DNA of 7,059 nt from Treponema sp. (GTDB taxonomy: Bacteria; Spirochaetota; Spirochaetia; Treponematales; Breznakiellaceae). The translations under genes were made by a program, and so were the position numbers. Each line of letters begins with the position of its first letter. The first letter of the stretch is position 1. Shown piece after piece: positions 1-5,780 of the stretch. The DNA lies in the NCBI GenBank assembly GCA_031266695.1, contig JAISAK010000208.1, positions 1 to 7,059 on the forward strand. The letters run 5' to 3'. The notes beneath the pieces were generated by a model. It saw nothing but the letters and a program-made list of their open reading frames with translations. It was not told the DNA's origin and did not search any database.

Positions 1-1157
1 TCTCCTGTTCCGGGCAGGATTTTAACTCAATAGAGCGGGAAAATCTTTTTTCCCTTGACATCGGCCCTATGGAGGATCAGATCGCCCTGTACGATCTGCA
101 GGGAGACGGCGGGACGAGAGGGGCCGATTTTGCCATGCGGGACGGGCTCTTTTACATATCCGACGGAAACAGCGGCAAAATAACCCGGTACAATTCCTAC
201 GGGGATCTGCTTTTCATGATCTACAGTGAAGAGACAAATCCGGAGCCCCTTACCCTTAAAACAAACGTCGAGGACAGCGCGCAGGTAACCCGCTGGGCTT
301 TTTCTTATCCCCTGCGCGCGCCGGGGCGGATTGCGGTGGATTCCCGTAAGCATATTTACGTCGAAGACAGCCTTCCTTACGAGCGGTACAGCTACGATAC
401 GGAAAACAAGGCGCTCCTCGACAGCATTATCCTCCATTTTGACGCGGACGGCCGTTTTATCGAGTACCTTGGACAGGAAGGCATCGGGGGCAGCCCCTTC
501 CCGCGGATTGCGGGACTCTACACTTCCCTGCGGGACGAAATCGCGGTGGTCTGCCGTATGCCCTCGGGGTGGAACGTCTACTGGTACAGTTCTTCGGGCC
601 GGCTGCTTTACCTTGTTCAGTTAAAGAGCAGCGCCGTTCCGGTTCCGCCCGACTGGCCCAAGGTTTTTTCATCGGTGGATTCAATCATGGCGGCTCCCGA
701 CGGCAGAAAGCTCTTTATCAAGGTTGATTATTACCGCGACACCTTTGACGAATCCACCAATACCCGTACCGGTACGGAGCCCGACAGCTCGGTAATCTGG
801 ATTTACAATGTTGAAAATGAATCCTATACCCGTTCGACGGAGGTTCCTTTTTTCGAGAATAGTTTTTCCGAGCAGGGAAGAACGATTAATTCCCGAATGC
901 TCTATTCAATGCTCGGGGTAATCCGCGACGAGCGGGTTTTTCTCTATTTTCCGGTAGAGGACGGGTATTCGATTTTATTTTTTGATACCAATTCTTTTGA
1001 ACAACGGCGGGGTTATATAAAGGTTGAAAACAGCGAACTCCAGTTTAACGATTTCCATCTTTCCGCCGAAGGTATTCTTTCCGCGCTTCTGGTAGACGAG
1101 TGGCAGGTAAAACTTGTCTGGTGGCGGACGGATAAGTTTATCGGAGAATCGCCGTGA
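1..1157 (+). CDS. Beta-propeller (NHL/LIC_12708-like) lipoprotein, 5' end missing
   Basis: The reading frame is open from the first bases of the window (codons in phase with position 3) to the TGA at 1155-1157, so the start and most of the signal peptide lie upstream. The first visible codons read Ser-Cys-Ser-Gly-Gln. The Cys at 6-8 is the probable lipidation site, making the mature protein a lipoprotein of about 383 residues; an ATG at 69 is internal, not the start. The mature chain alternates short beta-rich segments with blade-like motifs such as LFYISDGNSGKITRYNSYGD, then GRIAVDSRKHIYVED and ILHFDADGRFIEYLGQ, typical of NHL/six-bladed propeller repeats. It resembles the spirochetal LIC_12708-type lipoproteins, which have no defined biochemical function. 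Inferred role: envelope-anchored binding or scaffold protein. It is the first visible gene of a coupled block with nnr. Fold is fairly sure; family name is recalled, not searched. Confidence 0.8.
   Translation, partial: SCSGQDFNSIERENLFSLDIGPMEDQIALYDLQGDGGTRGADFAMRDGLFYISDGNSGKITRYNSYGDLLFMIYSEETNPEPLTLKTNVEDSAQVTRWAFSYPLRAPGRIAVDSRKHIYVEDSLPYERYSYDTENKALLDSIILHFDADGRFIEYLGQEGIGGSPFPRIAGLYTSLRDEIAVVCRMPSGWNVYWYSSSGRLLYLVQLKSSAVPVPPDWPKVFSSVDSIMAAPDGRKLFIKVDYYRDTFDESTNTRTGTEPDSSVIWIYNVENESYTRSTEVPFFENSFSEQGRTINSRMLYSMLGVIRDERVFLYFPVEDGYSILFFDTNSFEQRRGYIKVENSELQFNDFHLSAEGILSALLVDEWQVKLVWWRTDKFIGESP
1143..1157 (+). promoter_or_regulatory. Ribosome binding site and GTGA stop/start overlap for nnr
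   Basis: GGAGA at 1143-1147 lies six bases before a GTG at 1154-1156. That GTG shares the bases GTGA with the TGA stop of the upstream lipoprotein gene. This fixes the otherwise uncertain non-ATG start of the nnr gene and implies translational coupling. Confidence 0.65.
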
Positions 1158-2848
1158 ACCCCGGCGGCGCGGCCGCTTTCGTGCCCGGCTCCGCGCTGGT
1201 TTCCGGCCCGAAAGCGCGGGCCCTGGACGCCGAAGCCTCCGCCCGCTGGGGGCTTTCCCCCTTTGCCCTGGTGGAAGCGGCGGGCAGAACCTGCGCCGGG
1301 GTGCTTGCCGCCGCGTATCCGGAATTTTTTCCGCGGGGCGGCGGAACGGCGGCCGGGCGCCCCCGGATTCTGATCCTTGCCGGAAGCGGCAACAACGCGG
1401 CCGACGCGCTGGTTCTGCTGCGGGCCCTTATCCTGTGGGAACTTGTCCGGCCGGATCAGGGTACGGTGTTTTTTACCCGCCTTCCCGCGGAGGAAGAACA
1501 AACGCCGCTTTCCCTTGCCTGGAAGTCCGTAAAAGCGCTGGGCGTTCCGGCCTTTGCCTGGGGAGAGCCGGCGGGGGCCGCCCTGGAAAGGGCCTGCCGG
1601 GAAGCCGGGGCGTCCCTCGTCATTGACGGCCTTGCGGGTACGGGCCTTACGGGCCCCCTGCGCGGCGCGGCGCTTGAAATGGCCGAAACGCTCAACCGGC
1701 CGCGCGCGGAACCGGCGGGCGCGGTTCCCTTTGTGGTTTCCGTTGACGTACCTTCGGGAAATTTCGACGGCTGGAAACAGGGTATGCCCGTCATTGAAGC
1801 CGGCGCGACCCTCGCGATTGAACCGCGCAAACTCTGCCTGTATAAACCCGCCGCGCGGCCCTTCGGCGGGCGGCTGCTTCCGGTGGGCGGCATTTTCCCC
1901 CGGGAGCTTGTCGAAAGCTGCCGCGAAGCCGAACTGCTTGACTGGGAAACAGCCGCGGCCCGCATACCCGCCGTCGGGGGCGGCGCCCACAAGTATGAGC
2001 GGGGGCTGGTGGAAATACGCGCGGGTTCTCCCGGCGCGGCGGGGGCCGCAAAGCTCGCGGCCCGGGGCGCCCAGGCCGCCGGAGCGGGACTCGTGCGGCT
2101 CATCGCCGATCCGTCCCTCTATCCGATTCTTGCCGCCGATCCCTGCGGCATAATGGTTGCCCCGGATTCCCCGGTTCCGCCCGCGGATTCTTCGGCCGGG
2201 CGGTTTAAGCCGGACGCGGCGCTTCTGGGGCCCGGATGGGGCCGGGGTCCCGACAGGGCCGGAATCCTTGAAAAATACCTTTCCCTTGAAAAAGAAGGTT
2301 TACCCCTTGTCCTGGACGCGGACGCCGTTTTCCTTGCCCGGGGCCATGTCTTTCAGGGTAATGCCCTTATTACCCCCCATCCGGGGGAATTTTCGGCCTA
2401 CACCGGTATTCCCGCCGCGGAGATCCTTGCCGATCCGGTGCCGGTTTTAAAAAGCGCCGCGGGGGAGAAAAATATTACCGTTCTTCTAAAGGGTTCCGTG
2501 ATCTACGTTGTTTCGCCCGACGGAAGAACAGGTATTCTTGACGGCATGAATCCGGCGCTGGCCGCGGGCGGAACCGGGGATCTTTTAGCCGGATTCTGCG
2601 CGGCAATCGGTGCCCGCTGCCGCGCCGCCGCGGCGCGGAATCTTCGGGGAAAAGCGCCGGCGGCTTCCGGCGGCTTTGACGGCTATAACTGCGCCGCCGC
2701 CGCGGCCGCCCTGCTCCTGGAGGCGGGAAAACGTTTCCGGCGGCGGTTTATCGACCCCCTGGAAGCCGCCGGCGCCGCCGCGGCCCTGGCCGGGGAAGCG
2801 TGGCTCGGGGGCAATTCCGGCGGCGGGGAAGAAGGACGGCCCCGGTGA
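1154..2848 (+). CDS. nnr: Bifunctional NAD(P)H-hydrate epimerase / ADP-dependent NAD(P)H-hydrate dehydratase
   Basis: This 564-residue fusion repairs NAD(P)H hydrated at the nicotinamide ring. The N-terminal YjeF_N domain (about 15-260) interconverts the R and S epimers, and the C-terminal ribokinase-like domain (about 270-555) dehydrates S-NAD(P)HX at the expense of ADP. Visible epimerase motifs are the loop GSGNNAADAL (77-86), VIDGLAGTGLTGPLRG (156-171) and VSVDVPSG (195-202). Dehydratase motifs are HKYERG (279-284), GAGLV (310-314), LGPGWG (358-363), VLDADA (386-391), TPHPGE (407-412) and AAGGTGD (470-476) with the catalytic-type Asp476. Size and domain order match E. coli Nnr (YjeF). The start is a GTG overlapping the previous stop. 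The epimerase loop is odd: NNAADA replaces the usual NNGGDG. The gene is much richer in GC than its neighbours and full of Ala/Gly/Pro codons. Dehydratase assignment is very secure; epimerase activity is slightly less so. Confidence 0.93.
   Translation: MNPGGAAAFVPGSALVSGPKARALDAEASARWGLSPFALVEAAGRTCAGVLAAAYPEFFPRGGGTAAGRPRILILAGSGNNAADALVLLRALILWELVRPDQGTVFFTRLPAEEEQTPLSLAWKSVKALGVPAFAWGEPAGAALERACREAGASLVIDGLAGTGLTGPLRGAALEMAETLNRPRAEPAGAVPFVVSVDVPSGNFDGWKQGMPVIEAGATLAIEPRKLCLYKPAARPFGGRLLPVGGIFPRELVESCREAELLDWETAAARIPAVGGGAHKYERGLVEIRAGSPGAAGAAKLAARGAQAAGAGLVRLIADPSLYPILAADPCGIMVAPDSPVPPADSSAGRFKPDAALLGPGWGRGPDRAGILEKYLSLEKEGLPLVLDADAVFLARGHVFQGNALITPHPGEFSAYTGIPAAEILADPVPVLKSAAGEKNITVLLKGSVIYVVSPDGRTGILDGMNPALAAGGTGDLLAGFCAAIGARCRAAAARNLRGKAPAASGGFDGYNCAAAAAALLLEAGKRFRRRFIDPLEAAGAAAALAGEAWLGGNSGGGEEGRPR
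2827..2848 (+). promoter_or_regulatory. Ribosome binding site and GTGA overlap setting the start of the 199-residue protein
   Basis: GAAGAAGGA at 2828-2836 is followed after eight bases by GTG at 2845-2847, which shares GTGA with the nnr stop codon. The layout copies the previous junction, so I prefer this start over the upstream in-frame ATG at 2800 and the internal ATG at 2929. Confidence 0.6.
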
Positions 2849-3444
2849 AGGACACGGAACAGCCAAAGGCCGGCGGGCGTCCCAACTCGGAATACAGGCT
2901 CAGCCACGAAAACCAGGGCGAAGAAGAAATGGTCTTCCGCTATTCAAGGGAAAAGCGGCTTTCAAAAGCGCCCAAATCCGTACAGGATCTGTTCAGCGAA
3001 AACCCCAGGCCCCGGTTCAACCTTTTAGGGCCCCCTGCCGGCCGTAAATCCAGGGCGGTTATGCTTGGTTCCATCCTGCTCCTCTGCGTCGTAATCCTTA
3101 TGATGTCGATCTTTGGTTTTCTCGACCGGGGTTATGCTTTCGGGGGCGGCAGGCTGACGGTGGAGGCCCTCAGGTTTGAGGGAACCACCATTGTTTCGCT
3201 GAAAAAAACCAGAATCAAAAACAGAAACGCCTATACCGGCGCGGTTGACATCGGAGTGTCTCCGGCGCTCAAGCCCGGGACGGAGGCGAGGGAAGGGGAC
3301 TATCCTGTTTTTTTCCAGCGCGTTTTTTTTACGGCGGCCGACGAGGAAGAATACCGTTTTGCCGCTCCCTTTGATTCGGAAGAGCTTGTACTGGTCTTTC
3401 GGGGGGAGAGGGAAACTTTGGACCTTAAAATAAAATGCGAATAG
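2845..3444 (+). CDS. Single-pass membrane-anchored protein of unknown function
   Basis: I do not recognise a named family. The 199-residue product has a charged, hydrophilic N-terminal part (1-70), one strongly hydrophobic segment at about 71-93 (AVMLGSILLLCVVILMMSIF and following), and a C-terminal domain of about 105 residues that looks beta-rich, ending LVLVFRGERETLDLKIKCE. Several Arg/Lys residues just before the hydrophobic segment suggest the N-terminus stays in the cytoplasm and the C-terminal domain lies in the periplasm. There is no lipobox or cleavable signal peptide. The start is GTG, overlapping the nnr stop; Met29 (ATG at 2929) is an alternative with a weaker purine-rich upstream stretch. 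Conserved-looking cytoplasmic phrases such as FRYSREKRLSKAPKSVQDLF resemble treponemal hypothetical proteins, but this is memory, not a search. It ends the coupled block; no clear terminator follows. Confidence 0.8.
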   Translation: MKDTEQPKAGGRPNSEYRLSHENQGEEEMVFRYSREKRLSKAPKSVQDLFSENPRPRFNLLGPPAGRKSRAVMLGSILLLCVVILMMSIFGFLDRGYAFGGGRLTVEALRFEGTTIVSLKKTRIKNRNAYTGAVDIGVSPALKPGTEAREGDYPVFFQRVFFTAADEEEYRFAAPFDSEELVLVFRGERETLDLKIKCE

Positions 3445-3461
3445 GAGTTTGCCGCGCAACA

Positions 3462-3490
3462 TTGACCAAAGGGGATTCTTGGTTTAATTT
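3462..3490 (+). promoter_or_regulatory. Candidate sigma-70 promoter before the four-helix membrane protein
   Basis: In the 62-base gap after the previous stop, TTGACC (3462-3467, five of six to the -35 consensus) is followed after 17 bases by TAATTT (3485-3490, a weak -10). A better -10-like TATAAA at 3490-3495 overlaps it but would sit 22 bases from the -35. Transcription from the first pair would start around 3497, just ahead of the GGGGGA ribosome binding site at 3498-3503. Confidence 0.35.
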
Positions 3491-3506
3491 ATAAATTGGG
3501 GGAAAA

Positions 3507-3929
3507 ATGATACAATTGTATTTTTTGTCCGTACTCTTTAACGGTTTAAGCGGGTATCTGTTTATTTGGGGGGACGGGGGAGAAAAGGAAACCATTGAAA
3601 GCAGCTTCAGGTTTTCCTTACACAATGAAACCTTTCACCTGGTCCTTGGAATTTTAAGCGCCGTTACGGGTCTCCTCAAACTCCTTTCTCCCAGCATCGA
3701 CAACATACCCATCCTGGGGGATCTGGTTCCCGCCCTGATGGGACTCCTCGCGGGCTTTATCCTTGTTTTCGGCTATTACCGGGAACACAAATCCGTTACA
3801 AATCAAGAGGAGGATGGAAAGCTGGACAAGCTGGGCGAAGCCCTCCTGAAATACAAGAAGGGGTTCGGCCTTATTCTCCTTGTTACGGCCCTGGCGCATT
3901 TTATTTTCCCCCAGGCGCTTTTCCTTTAA
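3507..3929 (+). CDS. Small four-helix integral membrane protein, function unknown
   Basis: The 140-residue product is mostly membrane-embedded. Hydrophobic segments lie at about 2-21, 44-61, 66-91 and 118-138. A short polar loop (22-43) separates helices one and two. A charged loop (92-117, including HKSVTNQEEDGKLDKLGEAL) lies between helices three and four. With an even number of helices both ends should lie on the same side. No catalytic motif, transporter signature or lipobox is visible, and I cannot name the family. The ATG start has a good ribosome binding site (GGGGGA at 3498-3503, three bases before the ATG, somewhat close). A probable promoter lies just upstream. The Nudix gene follows after 17 bases, so the two are likely co-transcribed. 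Base composition is clearly lower in GC than the nnr gene. Confidence 0.8.
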   Translation: MIQLYFLSVLFNGLSGYLFIWGDGGEKETIESSFRFSLHNETFHLVLGILSAVTGLLKLLSPSIDNIPILGDLVPALMGLLAGFILVFGYYREHKSVTNQEEDGKLDKLGEALLKYKKGFGLILLVTALAHFIFPQALFL

Positions 3930-3946
3930 GAAGGCGCGGAAAGAGG

Positions 3947-4408
3947 ATGGGAATTTTGGAGAAGAACCCGGGGGCCGAAAAAAGATCCGTCGCGGGAATC
4001 GCCGTTAAGGGGAATAAACTCTTTATTGTCCGGCGGGGGGCCGGCGGCGATCTTGGGGGAAAATGGGAGTTCCCCGGCGGCAAGGCCGAAGAGGGCGAAA
4101 GCGACGAGGCCGCTTTGGAGCGGGAATACCGGGAAGAATTGGGTGTGCGCGCCGGCGTTGGGCCCCTGCTCGCCTCTTCCTTTTTTGCGCATAACGGAAT
4201 GAATTTTTCCCTGAACGCGTACCGGGTGAGTTTTGACGAGAAAGACGTCCGGCTTTCGGAACATACCGAATGGCGCTGGGCGGGACTTGAAGATATCAGA
4301 AATCTGGATTTTGCCGATTCCGACCGAAAGCTTCTTGACCCTTTAGAGGCGGAACTTGAAAAACAGGCCCGCGTCCAGCAGGGAAAGGCCGGCGCCCGCC
4401 TCGCTTGA
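3947..4408 (+). CDS. Nudix hydrolase, MutT-like (probable oxidised-nucleotide pyrophosphatase)
   Basis: The 153-residue product carries a perfect Nudix box, GX5EX7REUXEEXGU, from Gly45 to Val67: Gly45, Glu51, Arg59-Glu60, Glu63-Glu64 and Gly66. Glu60, Glu63 and Glu64 are the expected Mg-binding and catalytic residues. The N-terminal strand AGIAVKGNKLFIVRR and the segment GGKWEFPGGK just before the box match the MutT/NUDT1-like branch, which hydrolyses 8-oxo-dGTP and related nucleotides to monophosphates. Substrate is inferred from this branch only; CTP- or ADP-ribose-type specificity cannot be excluded. WRWAGLEDIRNLDFADSDRKLL near the C-terminus is the usual MutT closing region. The ATG at 3947 follows a purine-rich GGAAAGAGG that almost touches it. 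The last 22 codons overlap the opposing omptin-like gene, and the tail after about residue 131 looks like a non-essential extension. Confidence 0.9.
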   Translation: MGILEKNPGAEKRSVAGIAVKGNKLFIVRRGAGGDLGGKWEFPGGKAEEGESDEAALEREYREELGVRAGVGPLLASSFFAHNGMNFSLNAYRVSFDEKDVRLSEHTEWRWAGLEDIRNLDFADSDRKLLDPLEAELEKQARVQQGKAGARLA

Positions 4409-5338
4409 ACCTCCCGCGTAGTTTCCCTTTCCGAGGGGGCGGCTGTAGGTCTCCCCCCGGGTTCCGCTGATATAACGCCAGCCCGTTTCCAGGGACACGT
4501 CCAGCCACGCGAGGGGAGCCCAGGAGAGCAGGACGCGGGGTTCCAGATAAAGCCCCCATCCCATGTAATCCCTGTACTGGGTACCGGTGGTAAGATGCTC
4601 GTCCAGATCGGCGCAGTAAATAAAGGGGCTTATCAAAAAAGAGAACTCAAACGAAAAATTTTTCAGAAACCGCGCTCCCGCGGAAAAGCCCGGCGAAAGG
4701 ATTATCCATTCCTGGGTATAGTTTATTACCTTTCCCGAATAATCGTATTCCTGAGGGGAATTGTTTATCGAGTCGTAGTCGCCGTTCCGTATTCGCGCGT
4801 ACCGCCCGTAACCGTCCAGCCCGGAAAAAGAGAAATGCCCATAGGAGACATTCCCGAAGGCCTTTACCCATAACAGCTTTTTTACCGGAAACGAAAGGCC
4901 CGCGCTGAAATCAAAAAAGAACAGCTCCCTTGTAAGGTTGTCGTGGGAGGAAAAATGGGTAAGATCGCTGTCAACGTAAGACATCCAGTCGCGGTTTTCG
5001 TGGATGCCGCTTATTTGGGGAATTCCGAATTTACAGGAAAGACCGGAAAACCACCCCCATTTTTCCATAGTATCGCCGCGGGCTATATCGGCGGTAAAGC
5101 CGTAGTAAAACAGGGGCTTCATGTTCCAGAGAAGCTGGCTTAAATACGTTCCCTTTGTATTCGTCGGATACACTATTTCCTCGGCGTGACCGTATAAAAG
5201 ACCGAACCGCGGCGCGATTGAAAAGACATATTCCCGTTCCCGGCCGGAACTCTGCCCGCCGGAACTCTGTCCGGAAACAGGGGCTCCGGGGGTAAAAAAA
5301 ATGATGACTAAAAGCGCGAAAGCGGGTATATTTCTCAT
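4343..5338 (-). CDS. Omptin-like outer-membrane protease candidate
   Basis: From the ATG at 5338 the product is 331 residues, close to omptins such as OmpT (317). A signal peptide (RNIPAFALLVIIFFTPGAPVSG) is followed by a Gly/Ser/Gln linker and then amphipathic beta-strands rich in aromatics to the C-terminal strand LLDAGLFFKFRL, as in a ten-stranded barrel. Omptin landmarks can be aligned by eye: YLSQLLWNMKP (cf. VSQLDWKF of OmpT), then NRDWMS at 115-120 (cf. DQDWMD), then DLDEHLTTGTQYRD at 244-257 (cf. DNDEHYD). Asp246 and His248 match the catalytic Asp210/His212 of OmpT, and Asp117 matches Asp85. Asn115 stands where OmpT has Asp83. Omptins cleave between basic residues on the cell surface. 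The stated start is preferred because a signal peptide begins there; a TTG at 5366-5368 would add ten residues. No Shine-Dalgarno precedes the ATG. Transferred or not, the gene is transcribed against both neighbours. Barrel is secure; active protease is not. Confidence 0.75.
   Translation of the reverse strand: MRNIPAFALLVIIFFTPGAPVSGQSSGGQSSGREREYVFSIAPRFGLLYGHAEEIVYPTNTKGTYLSQLLWNMKPLFYYGFTADIARGDTMEKWGWFSGLSCKFGIPQISGIHENRDWMSYVDSDLTHFSSHDNLTRELFFFDFSAGLSFPVKKLLWVKAFGNVSYGHFSFSGLDGYGRYARIRNGDYDSINNSPQEYDYSGKVINYTQEWIILSPGFSAGARFLKNFSFEFSFLISPFIYCADLDEHLTTGTQYRDYMGWGLYLEPRVLLSWAPLAWLDVSLETGWRYISGTRGETYSRPLGKGNYAGGSSEAGAGLSLLDAGLFFKFRL
5243..5272 (-). repeat. Two tandem copies of a 15-base unit in the omptin-like gene
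   Basis: GCCGGAACTCTGCCC (5243-5257) is followed directly by GCCGGAACTCTGTCC (5258-5272), identical at 14 of 15 bases. On the coding strand they add an in-frame GQSSG-type pentapeptide repeat just after the signal peptide, in the linker before the first barrel strand. Confidence 0.85.
5304..5332 (+). promoter_or_regulatory. Candidate promoter of the SH3-like lipoprotein gene
   Basis: ATGACT (5304-5309, four of six to TTGACA) lies 17 bases before TATATT (5327-5332, five of six to TATAAT). Transcription would start around 5339-5340, only a few bases before the ATG at 5343. The whole element lies inside the signal-peptide codons of the opposing omptin-like gene. Confidence 0.35.
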
Positions 5339-5342
5339 TAAG

Positions 5343-5780
5343 ATGAGATTAGGAGTTAGTCCGCACAAAGGTCAAGTCCCGCGGGTTCTTGCGGCGGCGC
5401 GTAAACTATCCTCAATTACTTTGCCCGGCCTGCTTGTCCTTTGTATGCTTCTTGTTTCCTGCGGCGGACAAAGGGAAGAGGCCCCGGTTCTTCCGCCCGC
5501 GACATCCCCCCTGAGCCGTCCGGTAATCGGCTACGGCGTTGTTAATGTTTCCTACACCCATGTAAACGCCGAACCGGAGGAAGGCGGAAGCTCCCTCGGT
5601 TATCTCCGCAGGGGATCCCTTGTAAAGATAATTGAACGGCGGCAGGTAAGGATCAAGGAAGGCGCCGAGGCCTGGGTGCTGGCGGAAGAAGCCTACCGGG
5701 GCTGGCTGAAGGAAGAGGTGGTGGATATCTATGACAATGAATTTCAGGCAAAAACCGCCGCGGAGTCCATGACCCAATGA
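5343..5780 (+). CDS. Small SH3-like (SH3b) lipoprotein
   Basis: From the ATG at 5343 the product is 145 residues. A basic N-terminal stretch (1-21) leads into the hydrophobic core ITLPGLLVLCMLLVS and a lipobox LVS-Cys40, so the mature protein is probably lipid-anchored. After a Pro-rich linker (41-62), residues 64-129 look like a bacterial SH3 domain: GVVNVSYTHVNAEP, a glycine-rich turn, LGYLRRGSLVKIIERR, then AWVLAE and GWLKEEVVDIYD. Such domains commonly bind peptidoglycan or protein partners; the ligand here is unknown. The start is uncertain: an ATG at 5301 (after GGGGG at 5288-5292) would give 159 residues and an unusually long 53-residue signal peptide overlapping the opposing gene. A fine AGGAGTT at 5351-5357 has no start codon at the right distance. 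The stop overlaps the DUF445 start (ATGA), so the two proteins are probably made together. Confidence 0.8.
   Translation: MRLGVSPHKGQVPRVLAAARKLSSITLPGLLVLCMLLVSCGGQREEAPVLPPATSPLSRPVIGYGVVNVSYTHVNAEPEEGGSSLGYLRRGSLVKIIERRQVRIKEGAEAWVLAEEAYRGWLKEEVVDIYDNEFQAKTAAESMTQ
5346..5375 (-). promoter_or_regulatory. Candidate promoter of the omptin-like gene
   Basis: Reading the minus strand, TTGACC (plus-strand 5370-5375) is separated by 18 bases from TAATCT (5346-5351). The hexamer TTGACC is the same as in the promoter candidate at 3462. Transcription would begin at about 5339, next to the ATG at 5338, leaving no room for a leader; consistent with this, the minus strand upstream of the ATG has no GGAG-like sequence. 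Confidence 0.35.

Noticed and set aside
69..71. ATG as the start of the beta-propeller lipoprotein gene
   Set aside because: The frame stays open back to the window edge and contains a lipobox-like Cys at 6-8, so this Met is internal.
1013..1990. Long minus-strand open frame of 325 residues opposite nnr
   Set aside because: It is Arg/Gly/Pro-rich low-information sequence, shows no motifs, and lies antisense to clear Nnr motifs. GC-rich genes commonly produce such shadow frames.
3465..3490. Possible terminator after the anchor protein gene (ACCAA ... TTGGT followed by TTAATTT)
   Set aside because: The stem is only about five base pairs with a nine-base loop and no real T run; it overlaps a more plausible promoter.
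3425..3625. Short minus-strand frame across the gap before the membrane protein gene
   Set aside because: No ribosome binding site, no recognisable domain, and it covers the 3' end and 5' end of two well-supported plus-strand genes.
4595..4873. Plus-strand frame of 92 residues inside the omptin-like region
   Set aside because: Antisense to well-aligned barrel strands; composition is basic and without motifs or a ribosome binding site.
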